A DNA stretch of 64,000 bases from Dendrobium chrysotoxum (GCA_019925795.1 CM034304.1:15430720-15494719); one strand, 5' to 3'. Counted from the first letter of the stretch, positions 44,201-57,517 are shown. The notes: generated by a model from the letters alone, not told the origin. A program made the numbers and translations.

Positions 44201-46829
44201 TTTTGAAAAAGATTAATTATCTTTGGGCGATTTAATTTTATAAATTTTAATTTTGAAATTGAAAACATCATTATGAACGATATATCGTCTCAGGAGATGA
44301 GCATATCATTCCTTAATGGGTTAAATTTACATGATTAAAATTTTATCCTGATTATCGTAGTCAAATTCAAGCAAGAACTACATATGACCCTAGAGGGTAA
44401 AAATGATTATTCATTCAAGTATTTAACTATGATAATTTAGATAAATTATCATTAATTTCATAATCAAAGTTGTAGTAATAATTGATATATCTTCTTAGAG
44501 GAAAAAAATATTAATTATTATTGAATGTTTGAGAATGACGATAATGATCGTTGATTTTAACTTAAAATTTTCCAAAGATAATTAATTAAGTTTTTGAGAA
44601 TTAATTTTGAAAATTTTGTTTGTTCTGAGTTTCTAAATCTCCTTCAAGCGTAAGCCCTCTAGTTAATTACACTGTAGGAAATTAAAATTTCCTACGAATA
44701 CTCTCGATTAAAATAATAGTAGAAATTTTATTTTGAGATTTCAAAGTTTAATATCAAGGGAGGTGTGGATTAAAAATCCAATTGGGATTAGATCAAGATG
44801 AGCACTTATTTTTGGAGGCCAAAGGAAGAATGGTAGGAGGTGCTTTAGGATTGTAAAATAATTCAAAACCTCCTCAATCTACCCTATGTATTGGGCTTAA
44901 ATTTGAATTGAAAGATATTTAAGTTTGAATTATCAATTTTATTAGAAAATTAAGATTCAATTCCGAAAGGTTGAGGTCATATAACATGAGCCTGCCTCAT
45001 AACCTAAGTCTAAATTGGGTACTAAAAATCAATCATCCGAATCTAGCTAATACAATATATGATCTAGAGTTACCTCGGCCTGGATTGAGGGGCCAGCTAA
45101 CCATCTAAATGCTTTAAAACCATGATTCTAGTCTCTTATGAAAGTGTGGGTAGGGACTTTTGATTAAGATAAGTTTTTAGAGAATAGGGTCGACATCTAA
45201 AGCAATCCTAATTTACCCTTTAACATATACTAGGTATTATAAAACTTAAATAAAATAATACATCAAGTTTTAAACTCAATTTAATTTGTAACTAATGCAA
45301 TGCATGCTAGTTGACTTAACAAATGCTTAAATTAAATATGAAGTAATTTTAAAAAGGCTTAAAAATAAGTTTTTCCCTAAAATGCATAGATTTCCCTTGA
45401 AAGATATGCACCCTCATAGGCCAGGTGGTCTGTCAGAACCCGCAGACGGGGAGGTGCCTAACAAAAAGAATGAACAATACATAAAATATGTTATGAGAAC
45501 TCCCGGTAGATCCGGGCTTACTTCTTAAACCATTAGATTCCTATGAAACTTAAAAATTTTAATTTTGGCTAAGTAAAAGAATTTTAGCGTTCCCTCACGA
45601 GCCTCCGATTAGAGTCTATGCTAAAATAAAGATCGACATGCAAGAGCTCTAAAACATTACTAAAAACATGCAATCCTATATCACAATCAACATCAAATAA
45701 TTAATTGGATAATCAATTAAATAAATAAAATGTCCATAGGCAAGTGCCTTTTAATATTATAACCTAGGGTCTGTAGAAAGTAAAGTGGTCGGGTATCACT
45801 GACAACAACTCAGATTCTACTCCAAAGACTCAAGTGACTGTGAGAATTAGGATTCTTCTCACTCTTCACTTCTTCGTCCTTCTACGGGTTCCTTGGATCC
45901 ATCTAGTTCGGATAACCAAGTGAAAAGAAACTCCTTCTTGAAAGGGGTGTTGTCTTTTCTCCTTGGATACTCAAAGTATCCTAACTTAGGCTTTCAAATA
46001 GAGGACTCTCCCTTAAGGGATATCCTCTCCTCTTTAGAATCTAAGTATGATATGTTTATATCCCATCTCAAATCACTTTTATAACTTAAAAATATCTCAA
46101 ATTACATTTGATAAAAGGGAAAAATCTAGACTCAAAACACCTTGCAAGGTTATCCTAAGCAATTATATTTAAATCATCCCAAACAGTTAATATAATAAAA
46201 TTTAAAATACTCAAATCAGCAACACTTGGCTATGCTCTTTTGATTTTTAAAGGGGGACTTAGCATTCTGAAGCACCTGTAAAAATTTGATTAATTTAAAT
46301 TTAACTTTTTCCCCTTCAATTTTAATGCCCTGTATGAGCATAGCCACCTGCATAAGATTGTATTAGCATTTAAATCACCCATATGCTAAGGGTAAATCTA
46401 ACACCCATCAATCACATCATAGAGTACAGGAATTAAATAAGCAAACATAGCAAATATTAACAACCAGCATGCAGTGAAAGCTCAAAAATCCCTATACACA
46501 ACAGAAAAGTAAACACCGACCTAGCCTAGATCTAGAAGTGGTGCCCTAACAAACCATCTAAGTGTGTGTTGCTGATTGTGTGATTTAGATATATCCTATA
46601 TCGGGTAATTGATTTAAGTTGTCTAAGGTTTAGGTTTGTTGAAGTTTGGAGAAGAAATTTGGTTAGAGTTCAAATATTAATGTGTTAAAGTTTATTTTAA
46701 AATATATTTTTATTATTGATTAATTAAATGAATTTAAGTAATTAGAAATTAAAGAACCAACATATTTTAATAATTATATTAGTTACTAATTTTAAAAGTT
46801 TGAATTTATGTTTGCTATCATCCAATTTG

Positions 46830-47080
46830 TGGCATCAGGCTCGAGGAAAAAAGCATCATTAAAACAAGTAGCCTCGTAGCCCGGAGTAGTCCATCCTAAA
46901 ATCTTGGTTGATATAATTAGATTAATGATTTTAGGTTTGATTGGATAATTAATAATTAACTAATTTTAAGTTTTAATACTATTGAATCCATTCATGGTGT
47001 TGTGTCACCAGGCTCGAGGAAAAAAGCCTCCTCAGGACACATAGCCCCGCAACCCGAAGTAGTCCATCCTAAAAACTTCA
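46830..47080 (-). repeat. Duplicated GC island in the minus Tat LTR
   Basis: Two copies of a ~75-bp block (CAGGCTCGAGGAAAAAAGC and GTAGTCCATCCTAAAA are common to both), at 46838-46905 and 47009-47076, about 170 bp apart. The plus-strand LTR at 27590-35761 has the GGATGGACTACT form at 33225. Confidence 0.85.
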
Positions 47081-47249
47081 TCTTTTAAGTGGTTGTTATG
47101 TATTAAAGGGTTTGCTAAGTAATTTTAACATTGACTTAACATTTTCTGGAATTTAAAATTCATTATTAAATTTTAGAATTTTCTTGATTATTTTTAATAT
47201 ATTAATTAAGGGATCAAAGTTAAACATTTATATTCAAAGGTATTTCTGG

Positions 47250-48310
47250 AGTTGTGATATTTTGTTAAATATTAGACCTTTAAATGAATAATAAGACTTT
47301 GAGTTTGCTGCATTTAGAATTTTTTATGAAAAGTTATGAATTTTTTAAGTTTTAATTAAAATTTGAATAAAAGTTGACCAAAAAGTTAACTTTTTGATTT
47401 TATGTGATTTTTGATGATCTAATATTTTTAATAAATATTAGACCTTACATGGAGTACTATTTATTTGAGTTTGCTATATTTGGAGTTTTCTACAATTAGT
47501 TATAATTTTTCAAAATATTTATATTTATTTAAATTATTTAATTTATTTAATTAAGAGCTTTTTCATGATTTTACTCCAAATGAACTCCCAACTCCTTGAA
47601 ATCAACTCCAAAGGTCAGGAATGACATAAGGAAAGATTCCTAAGTGTTTGGAGATTTTATGGAATTTTTAATTAATTAAATTGTTTAAATATTAAATTTT
47701 ACTTAAAATTAAATTATCCTCAAAATGGAAGTCAACTTAAAGTGATTTTAATTTTTTTTATTAAGAATTGAATTCTGGTTAATCTGATATATTATTTGAA
47801 ATTTTTTTGATTTAATTTGAATTAATTATGATATTTTAAAGTTTGGTTAATTAATGGATTTTTTAAATTGCTTAATTATGAAGGTTTTGATTATTTTGAT
47901 CTAAACTTATTCTAAATTGTATATAATCACTCTTAAAGGTTAGAGATGACCCACGAGAATGTTTGGACGTTTTTAGAATTTATTTAGCATTTTTAATATT
48001 TTTTAATTATTTTATATAATTAATTATTAATTTCCACTAAAACATAAATTAAAGTTAAAATACAAGTCCAGTGATGGGGCTTTTATTTTTCCTACACAAA
48101 GGATTAAATTCTGGTCAGTTTAATATATTATTTATAATTTTTGGATTTAATTTTTTTATTATATTTTTAAAAATTTTCAAGGTCTTAAAAAGGGCTGAAT
48201 TTTGAATAGCCTAATTGCTGACCTATTGACCTCCAAATTCCATGAAATTTGAACCTAAGGTATAAAATGTCACTAAGTTTAATGTTCTGAAGTTTCACCC
48301 CTATTGAGTG
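47250..48310 (-). repeat. Diverged internal repeats of the minus Tat LTR
   Basis: The phrase around AAGGT(C/T)A...GA(A/T)GAC recurs at about 47610, 47937 and 48255, roughly every 320-330 bp. AAATATTAGACCTT recurs at 47264 and 47435. The plus LTR shows the equivalent pair AAGGTCTAGTATTTATTAAA (54489) and AAGGTCTATTATTTTATAAA (54654). Confidence 0.6.
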
Positions 48311-48320
48311 TGTGTATAAT

Positions 48321-51300
48321 TTCCTATAATTTTTTTAAAGCTAGACCTTATCCTTAATTATTTTTTCTAGATGTCTCTTGTGTTCAAATAGGTTTGAAAT
48401 TTTGGTCACCTAACTCTGGGATATATGCAAACACACCACTACAATCAGATAAACTAGTTTTACTAATTTGAATTTCAAAATTTTGGGTCCAAAATGGACC
48501 TATCACTTTGAAAATTCATATCACAGAAATGCATTGAACATCTGGTCCTAAAAAAAATTACAGATAATGCCTAACATGTCCAAATATGTTTCACCAAAAT
48601 TTGAGTCCATTTTAACAACTGGATTGTGAGAAATTTACTAAAAATGGATTTTAATCAAACTATTATAACTCACAATTCAGTGATTAAATTATCTTAATTT
48701 TAATTTTAACAAATAGTAGGGCTCAAGACCTTTCTAATGAGCCCGAGAACACCTAATTTGGTGAAAAATTAGATTTTCTATAAATTTTTAAAGTTTTGAC
48801 TATTTAAAATAAAATTTTAATAAAATTTTTATGTTAAAATGTCACGTATTCGGCAGCCACGCGAGGTTTTGGCTTAGGTGATGTGGCTTTCTGTGAGCCA
48901 TCTGATCACGCAGAAGGATCAATTGGACGGCTTAGATTGAGCCAGAACAGTTTAGTTCAAAATGAACTGAAATTTTTAAATAGCCATAACTTTCGATCCA
49001 ACCATCCAAATTTGATGAAATTTGAAACGTAGGATCTAGGTACACTAATCTTTGAACCCATGGAGTTTCAAGGCTCCATGCACTGAGATTTGGGAGAAAT
49101 TAGGCTTTGATCATATAACTTAAAATGGGAATAACCTACAATCCAACCATCTGATTTTGATGTTCTTATGCTTGTTGGAAAGATGGAGAAGTCCTCTACA
49201 ACTTTTTTGAAGACCTCAAGAACTTTTAACGGCTAGATTTAAATATGGTGTTAAAATTCTCCTTTCTCTCTCTTTCTCTCTCTCTTCTCAAAATGGGGTT
49301 TTTGAGCTTGAGAAAGGATGGGGGAAAGGTTTGGAAAGTCTTGGAAATTGCTAGAGAGGTTGGATTGTGTATTTTATGGGCTGAAGGCTTTTTAGACAAG
49401 AAGTATTGAGTGAAATGAGGTAAATCCAAGGCTTTTAGTTAAGTTTTGATATTATCTCTTCACCCCCTAGGTTTGGATGGCTATGATTGATTGAGGGAGG
49501 CTTGGATGCTTTTCAAGTGTCCTTAGGATTACTTAAAATCAGAGGAGATGGCTGGAGTTGAAAGAAATATGTATTCCCAAAGTGGCATGGCCACCTAAGC
49601 TCTTATGAAAGCTAATTTGACTATTTGACCACTCTTAGCCCACTTGAATGTTTGTGTTGATTGGTTTAACCAGTCAACCAAACATGTTGACTGGTGAGGT
49701 GGCATGGAGGGAAGGTTTGAGTGGTGGTATGGGTTGGAGAGGGTTTAAAGCTTAAGGGTTGGGATTTGAAATAGGAATATGAGAGCTTAAATGACTTTGA
49801 CCAAGTCTTTATGAGTTGACTTGGTCAAAGTAAGTTTGGTTTGGCTTGTAGTGATTTTGGTTATTCTCAAAGTATCAAATGAAGTGAAGTTAAGAGTTTG
49901 GGGAACATTTAAAGTTATCAATTTAATGTTTGAATCCATGGAATGTAAGATTTGACCAAATTTGATAGTTTGACCAGGTCAAATTAAATGTGATTTAACT
50001 ATACATGAGCTTGGATATATTTGAATCACCCTTTGGAATAGGTTTGAGGACTAGAGAAAGTTGATTTAGCCAAATGGGTTAGATTGACCTATTTAATCCT
50101 TAAAGGATTATTTGGTCAACTTAGGTTGACCTGGTCAACCAGGTTGACCTAGAACATGGGTTTAGATTCAATGGGTTCAGTTTGAAATTTTGAGTCTATT
50201 GGAGGTGGTCCTAAAGTTTGGAGAGTTCAATTCATTCAAAAAGGACTATTTGGGCCCTTAGAGGGCATTATGGTCAACCCTAGTTGACTTGGTCAACCAA
50301 GTTTACCCAGGGGCTGGGCTTGGGTCCAACAGGTTTGTTTTAATATTTGGAGTTGAATGAAAGTGGTTCCATCCAAAAATAGGGTCATTTGATTTAAAAT
50401 GACTATTCATACCTCTAAGGGGTATTTTGGTCATTTGAGTTGACCTGGTCAACCAGGCTCGACCAAGATCTGAGTTTGTGCCCAATATACTCCTAATGAT
50501 GATTAGAATATATTGGAAGAGTTTCCAGGGTTTGATTTGAAAAGGCTATGTTAGAGTTTAGAGAAAACTCCAAAATGCCCTTTAGGGGCATTTTGGTCAT
50601 TTTGACCCTTGGTCAACTGGAGGTCAAAATGAATCCACCAAAATACAGTTTAGTGTTCAACATATGATAATAAAGGGTCTATATGTGATCAAAGGGTTTA
50701 TAGAAGGCTCCAAGGTCAAAATCCACTAGGTAGCAGGTCCAGTGGTATAGGCCGTAAATATTTGAAGGTTCTACACTCTTTGGGTTTAAATTCAATTTCT
50801 GGAATTAGAGACCTCAGAATGAGTTCAAATTTGGAGGATAGACCCTAGGAACATGCTTTATCAATATGCAATTGATAGATCATAAATCGAGAGTCATTTA
50901 ACTAGGGTTTGAAGTATTTGGAAAATCACTAGAAAATGCTTTCAAGCAGGGCCTTTTACCCTTGGATTTTGGTTTAGAAATCTCGATTTAAGTTAGATTT
51001 TAGATTTAATTGCTTGAATTTGAATTATCAACATCACTCAAAATCAATTAGATGATTGTAGATGGATGGATAAGATTAAGGCTTATATTGGTTTAAGATC
51101 TAGATTGATCCTAGGGTTTGGATTGTTCCTAGTGACCTCATACAAAAATGAGGTGAACAGAGGGCTGGTGGGCTTTCCTTTAAATAAAGTGTGTTGGTGT
51201 TATACTCAACTAATTCAGGTGATTCATTGGTTGAGAGTTATAAGGAGATTATTATTGTGCTGACGAATAAAAGTGACAACTCTATTTACTGAGCCAACAA

Positions 51301-51560
51301 TTTACTAACACTGATATTAACACTGAAAACACCGTGATAGCTAGGACTTTTTACTAGTTTAGGGTGACTATTAAATTATATATTCTTAAGGTATTATTCT
51401 TATTATTATATGAATTTATTATTACTGTATGGATTTATACTGCTCCTGCCATTGGATTGTTATTATTTCCGATTTAGAGATTGATACTACTGAGTCATTG
51501 TACTGATATTAAGCATGTGATGAGCACGTGATATGGAATACCTAGATAGTATGGGTACAC
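48321..51560 (+). other. Non-coding region with TTGAC/GTCAA motif cluster
   Basis: No protein motif was found. Around 48840-48960 lies a GC-richer U3-like block, followed by TTTAAATATGG (49232) and a pyrimidine tract (49258-49290), the order of promoter and leader in an LTR. From 49617 to 50720 I count about 24 TTGAC or GTCAA cores. This could be the 5' part of the same Tat LTR that ends at 57184, or another LTR. I cannot decide by eye. Confidence 0.5.
50112..50152. repeat. Palindromic W-box-like repeat
   Basis: GGTCAACTTAGGTTGACC, then TGGTCAACC and AGGTTGACC: alternating GGTCAACC and GGTTGACC, the TTGACC core of WRKY-factor W boxes in both directions. Related pairs lie at 50272-50300 and 50436-50464. 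Confidence 0.8.
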
Positions 51561-51950
51561 TCTTATATAATTTTATTGCATTGACATGATTTTAACAATC
51601 TGTACTGAAGTTTTGATTTGATATTTTTGTCCGTCTGATCCGTAATCAATGGTCCAGATCCCGTCGTATGTCTCTCGGATCCGACCCGTGGTCTCTTCGG
51701 TTGATCGGATCGAGTCGTATGACTCGATCAGAGCCGTCCATCCGTGATAGGGGAAGATCAGACGGCTCTCATGCTTCACCTACGTGGCTAAGTAGCCCTC
51801 GCGTCCGCGGGATGATTGCCGCAATCATGCGATAATCATTGACGGCGGCGCAAATTGCGCTGCCGGTCAATGATGCGCCGTGGTCTCGGGAGCGAACCAG
51901 AGGGCGACACGTGGCACTCCGAGAGCTCCCGCCGCCGTTTTTTTTGTTTT
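51561..51950 (+). other. GC-rich block, possible LTR U3
   Basis: The strongest GC enrichment of the right half, with GATCAGACGGCTCTCATG (51757), CGTCCGCGGGATG and GGCGGCGCAAATTGCGC. Blocks like this occur in U3 of plant gypsy LTRs. It includes TGTACTGAAG at 51601, one possible LTR start. No gene is called despite short open frames. Confidence 0.45.
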
Positions 51951-52131
51951 ATTTATTTAAAAAATTATTTTTAATAATTATTTTAACATATTATAAAATC
52001 CAGAAAATTTTAAATAATTATTTTATTGTTATTATTTATATTTAAATTATTTATATTTATATTATTTATATTATTATTATTATTTTTATTATTTTTACTT
52101 TTATTTTTATTTAAAAATTTGTTTTAAATCC

Positions 52132-52176
<45 letters not shown>

Positions 52177-53230
52177 GTTAATATTATTTTTTTAATAATA
52201 TTATTATTATTATTATTTATATAATAATGGTATTATTATAGTAATATATATTATTATAATATTAATACTTATTATTATTAATATTATTATAATATTAATA
52301 TTATTATCAATAATATTATTATTATTTATAATAATAGTATTATTATGGTAATATTAATATCATTATAATATAAATATTTATTATTATTAATATTATTATA
52401 ATTTAAATATTATTATTAATAATATTATTATTATTATTATTATTAATATTATTATTATGTTAATATTTATGATATTATAATATTAATATTTATTATTATT
52501 ATAAAAATAATAATATAAATATTAATATTAATAATATTAATATTATTATTTTTAATAGTAATATTATTATGTTAATATTTATGATATTATAATATTAATA
52601 TTTATTATTATTATTATTATTATATAAATATTATTATTAATAATATTATTGTTATTTTAACAATAATATTATTATGTTAATATTTATGATATTATAATAT
52701 TAATATTTATTATTATTAATATTACTATAATATAAATATTATTGTTAATAATATTATTATTATTTTAATAATATTATTATTATGATAATATTCATGTTAT
52801 TATAATATTAATATTTATTATTATTAATATTACTCTAATATCAATATTATTATTAATAATATTATTATTATCTTAATAATATTATTATTATATTAATATT
52901 CATATTGTTATAATATTATTATTTTATTATTAATATTATTTACTATTTTCATTATTTTGAAATTAATATTATTGTCATTAACTATTTTAAATTATTAATT
53001 ATTATTACCTTATTATTATTACTTTTAATTCTATTTCACTATTATTAGTATCATTGTTATCATTATAATATCTTTTTAATTATATTCCTATTATAGATAT
53101 TTTAAAATTATTTTAATTATTATTATTATTTATATTTATTTTAAAATTTAGAAGTGTTAATATCTGATTTATTTTAAATTTATTAATTATTTTTAAGTAT
53201 TAATTATTTTAAATCATTTAAAAATTACTT
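51951..53230. repeat. A/T-only repeat block, (ATT)n with ~108-bp higher order
   Basis: Almost no C or G for 1.2 kb. A pure (TAT)n run of about 45 bases is at 52132-52176. From about 52200 to 52960 the phrase ATGTTAATATTTATGATATT and variants recur near 52237, 52345, 52458, 52569, 52674, 52782 and 52890, spacings 105-113 bp. The simple repeat has therefore been amplified as a longer unit. Confidence 0.85.
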
Positions 53231-56200
53231 TTAAACCTATTTAACTTCAAAAATTCATAACTCTCTCATTTTAAATCGGATTTTGACGCACAATACCTTA
53301 AATTTTTCAAAAAAATCTGAATTTTAATTGAAAAATATTTTATTTATATGGTTCTATCCTTTCTGGATGTCTTCTATTTTACTTTGTTATTTAGTTATTT
53401 AAAGATTATTTAATTAATATAATTGATTATTTTAAAATAAAAATTATTTTAAAACCCCTTAGTGGCTGGTAGACCTCCTATGCTTATGAACTGAATTACT
53501 TTCATTATCGTATTTTCAAATTTATGTTATTATATATTTATAATATTTATGTATTTTAAAATTATTTTAAAATTAGGTATTATTTAAATATCTTAATTTT
53601 GGGAGGTCCACCTCTTGTGAAATTTTAGACCTGGACTATATGTTTGAAAAGCATTCATGTGGGAGAAGGATTAGTGATTGATTGGGTCACAATCATTCAC
53701 TAATCACTTCATTAGGCTTCTTTACTTAGTGTTTCGTAGTCCTTGCATATATAGGATCTACAAGCACTTAGCCTAGGCTCTCCTAGATCTAAGGACATGG
53801 TTTTGTGTGTTTATGTTTGCTGCATTTACCCTCTATGTTATGCCTAAGGGTTAGTTACATCACGTTATTCTTGTATAATGTAGTGACACCCTAAGGACAA
53901 TAATTAAGAACCGTCTAGTGAACTTAGAATATTTTTAGGAGCTACGATAGACCCCAGATTGCTATAAAACTTTAAACACTAGAACTTAGTGACATATGGA
54001 ACCCCTCAGAATTTTCTAGAAATTTTTAGGACTCATTAAACCCCTTAATTGATCAACCCTAATTTACCCGTTAATTAAGCCTTAGAAACTTCAAAAAATT
54101 CTAATAAATTCATTTTTAAATCAGGAAAATACCCATAATATATCAAAATCTTCAAAATTTAGTCCCTGATCCATGAAAATTAAAAGCCATTTGATTGGGC
54201 CTCAATCTGAACTTTAATTTAATTTTGATTAAAAATCACCTTTTAATTAAATTAAATAATTAAAAATTCCAAATTTTTTCTCAAACACTTGGGAACACTT
54301 CTTTGGGTCATTCCTGAACTTTGGGGGTGATTCCAAGCAGTTTGGAACTGATTTGGATCCAAATCCCTAAAACAGCCCTTTAATTAAATAATTTCGATAA
54401 TTCACTAAATAGCCCAAACTTTGAAAATCCATGACTAATTATAGAAAACTCCAAATTGGACAAACTCAAAGGCATTTACCTCACATTAAGGTCTAGTATT
54501 TATTAAAAATACTAAAATTCTAGAAATCAACCTAAATCAAAAAGTCAATAATCCGGTCAAACTTAGTTCAAAACGAGACCAAAACTTCAAAAATTCATAA
54601 CTTTGGATTGAAGAGTCCAAATTGGGCATACTTACAGTCTAACTAATCGGGTTAAGGTCTATTATTTTATAAAAATATTAACTATCCATAAAGTCCCTTA
54701 AATTAAAAAGTTAATTTTGGACCCCTTAGTCTAGTGTATAGGTGGACCCCGAACCTCCTAAAATTCACTAATAAAACTTAAACTCTAAACATCATTACCC
54801 TAAGTATTAAAATTGATCCACATACTAAATTAATTAAAAATAGATCCTAATTCACTAATATTTAAACTTTAAATAAGAAACCTTTCCTTCATATTTGCAA
54901 CAAACCTGGACAGTAGATAACTTCAACTAACTACCCAGCTTAGGATCTTTCTCAGCTACACAGCTTTTTCACACACACTTAGATGGTTTGTTAGGACACC
55001 ACTTCTAGACCTAGGCTAGGCTGGTGTTTACTTTTCTATTGTGTGCTGAGATTTTTGATATTTCACTGCATGTTGTGATTGAGATGATGTTGGTGTGTTT
55101 GTTTACTTTTACTGCACTCTGAGAATTAATGTGATTGCATGATAGACTACCCATAGGTTAGGACAGATCTTGATACTAATGATGTTTTCTGTAGGTGCCC
55201 ATGCTCATGCAGCGCTAAATAAGGGGGGGCAATAATCATCATTTAAAGACTGACATTATTTTATGCAGGTGCTTCCGAAATTACTCAGCCCCCCCCCCTA
55301 AAATGAGGGCTAAATAAAATCATTGTTATAAATTGCTACAGATGCTTCAGAATTGCTTAGCCCTCAAAGTAATTAAGAGCATGTCCAAGTGTAGTTGTGA
55401 TGAGTACTTTTATTTCTATATAAATTGCTTGTGATATATTAAATTGCTTGGGATGATTTTCATTAGGATAACCTTGCAGGAGAGTCTAGATTTACTGCTT
55501 TCATTTAATGTAATCATTTATAATCTGGTATTGAGTTGTGAAAGTGAATTTTGAGTGGGGATACAAGAATCCAAAGATTGGATTTCAAAGAGGAAAGGAC
55601 ACCCAATATGAGATAGTCCTTTTCTATTTGGAAATCCAAATTTGGATCATTCTATAACCCAAGGAGTCCAAGGAAGCTGAGATCCAAGGAGTCCAAAGAA
55701 GCTGTAATCTAAGGAGTCCAAGGGAGAGAAGATCAAGAAGATGAAGATCTAGAGTATCCCACTCAAAATAACTTGCGTCTGTTTTAGGATTAGAAATTCG
55801 GGTTATTGGCAGTGGTGCCCGGCCACTTTATTTTCTACAAACTCTGGGTTGTAATTAAGGGCAGTTGGCCTATGGACATTTATTAATTGGTTATGATAAT
55901 TTTGATGTGTTTTATTTATGATTGTGTGCCTCTAGGGTTACTTGATTTTCTTAGTTTATTGGCGATCTGCATGCCGCTTTTTGTTTTAGCCTAGATTTCG
56001 TTAGGCTCTCTAAGGACTAAAATATTTTCTACTCATAACTAATATCTAAAGTTTTAAGGTTTAAATAATTTCACAACCTAACGATCTAGGGAACTGTCGG
56101 AACCGTCCAGGGTCACATGCATATTATTGCATTTCTCTCTCTCTCCTTCTATAAGACACTTCCCCGCCTACGGGTAGAGTCAGGATAATCTGACCTATGA

Positions 56201-57184
56201 GGATGAGGTGCCAGACCTGGGGAAGCCCAGTCTAATTCTAAAAATTATTTTTATAAGCCTTCTTAAAATCCTGTGCATATCTGATTTGGATACTTTAACC
56301 AACATGTATTACATTAGAAATCAATTAAATCAAAATTTTAATTGCATTAGCTCTAGAAGCATTCACCCAACATAAGTATGGAGCCAATTAGGAAATCCTC
56401 TAGACGTTGGCCCTATTTCCAAGAACTATAACCTACCCACCCATCTTTCATCAAAAAATGACCGGACTCATGGTTTTAAAGCGATTAGGTGGTTAGTTGG
56501 CTCCCCAGTCCAGGTTTTGCATTGCATTAGCTAGGACACGGGTGTTGGTGTTGTGTGTAGAATACTAAACCTATTAGATTTAGGATTCAAGCCTACCACC
56601 GTTTCATAGTATGCCTCATTTATAGGTAAGTCTTCTATCATTCAGAGACTATAAATCTTACCTATCTGCGTCATATGGATGACGCCACCTCCATCCTCCT
56701 CTCCTACATGCTTCAAGTGCGTGGTTTATTTATTTTCTTCAGTTTCTTCTCACTACCTTAGTCCCTCTGGATGTTGATCTGAGCCATGCATGTAGACTAA
56801 GCCAAGTTGAACCTTTCTTTCTCTTTGGATAAGATTTCCTAGTCTTCTCCCTATGTGCCAATCCCAATTTGGGAAGAATAATATAGAATTCTTAATCGAG
56901 AGTTTTCTCATGCCCCAGCTTGAGTTGTAATTAACCACGGGGGCTTGCGCCCGTGGGGAACCAAATCCCACTTTCAAACAAACCCCACTCGAGCTAATGA
57001 ATCGGGTAGGGGAAACCCGTTGTGATGATAAGGTCACATATATTATTACCCATCGGGGTGTGCTGGTGAGAGCCACTAACCTCAATGGTTAATCGTATGT
57101 GTGATCGAATATGCTCTCCCATTGGCAAGATACTGTCTCCCCTCGTGAGGTGACGGTGTTTTGTTGTCCTCTCAGAGGTCCACA
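53231..57184 (+). mobile_element. 5' LTR of the Tat-lineage element (securely aligned part)
   Basis: It ends GAGGTCCACA seven bases before the primer site and aligns with the LTR at 27590-35761 and with the minus copy at 44215-48320. GGGGGCTTGCGCCCGTGG (56939), the CACATATATTATTACC block (57034) and CCCGGCCACTTT (55818) are shared. The start is not resolved: the LTR may begin at 51601 or as far left as about 48.3 kb, giving 5.6-8.9 kb, long as in Ogre-like elements. No gene lies in it. Confidence 0.7.
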
Positions 57185-57190
57185 GGTTTC

Positions 57191-57207
57191 TGGTGACCAC
57201 GGTGGGA
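57191..57207 (+). other. Primer binding site of the Tat-lineage element
   Basis: TGGTGACCACGGTGGGA lies just after the LTR end. It resembles the complement of a plant tRNA-Arg 3' end (TGGCGACCACAGTGGGA as I recall it), with two differences. tRNA-Arg priming is a trait of Ogre/Tat elements. Confidence 0.6.
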
Positions 57208-57517
57208 TAGGTTTCTCTCTCTATCTTTGGATTCTATATTATTCTTTCTTGTGTGTAATCTGAGATTGGTACTCCTTAGATTAGGTCCATTCCACTCTTA
57301 GTTAGGGTCCTTCCTTAGTTAGGATCGTTCCTTTTCTTAGTTAGGGTTTCCCCTTAGTTAGATTTCTTTCTTTCTATTCTTCTTAGTTAGGGATTCCCCC
57401 TAGCTAAGTTTCCTTCTTTCTAACCTTCTAGGTCATTCCGTCCCCCATCTATTATTCCTCTTCTCTTTATTTCTTACTAATCATTTCAAATCTCTTTTGT
57501 TCTTGGCAGATAGTGTC

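Larger units (their letters stand above)
44215..48320 (-). mobile_element. Tat-family LTR, minus-strand copy
   Basis: Read on the minus strand it aligns in order with the plus-strand LTR ending at 57184. Matching blocks are 47660-47560 with 54240-54350, the CACACACTTAGATGGTTTGT block (46570) with 54966, a CTCCCCGTCTGCGGGTTCT block (45455) with 56160, CATGGTTTTAAAGC (45108) with 56470, and TTAATCGAGAGT (44690) with 56888. The left (3') end near 44215 is approximate. The right (5') end is unresolved: plus-oriented features begin near 48.3 kb. Confidence 0.7.

Noticed and set aside
51066..52045. Short open frames around the GC-rich block
   Set aside because: Composition-driven; the block looks like LTR U3 and no domain is seen.
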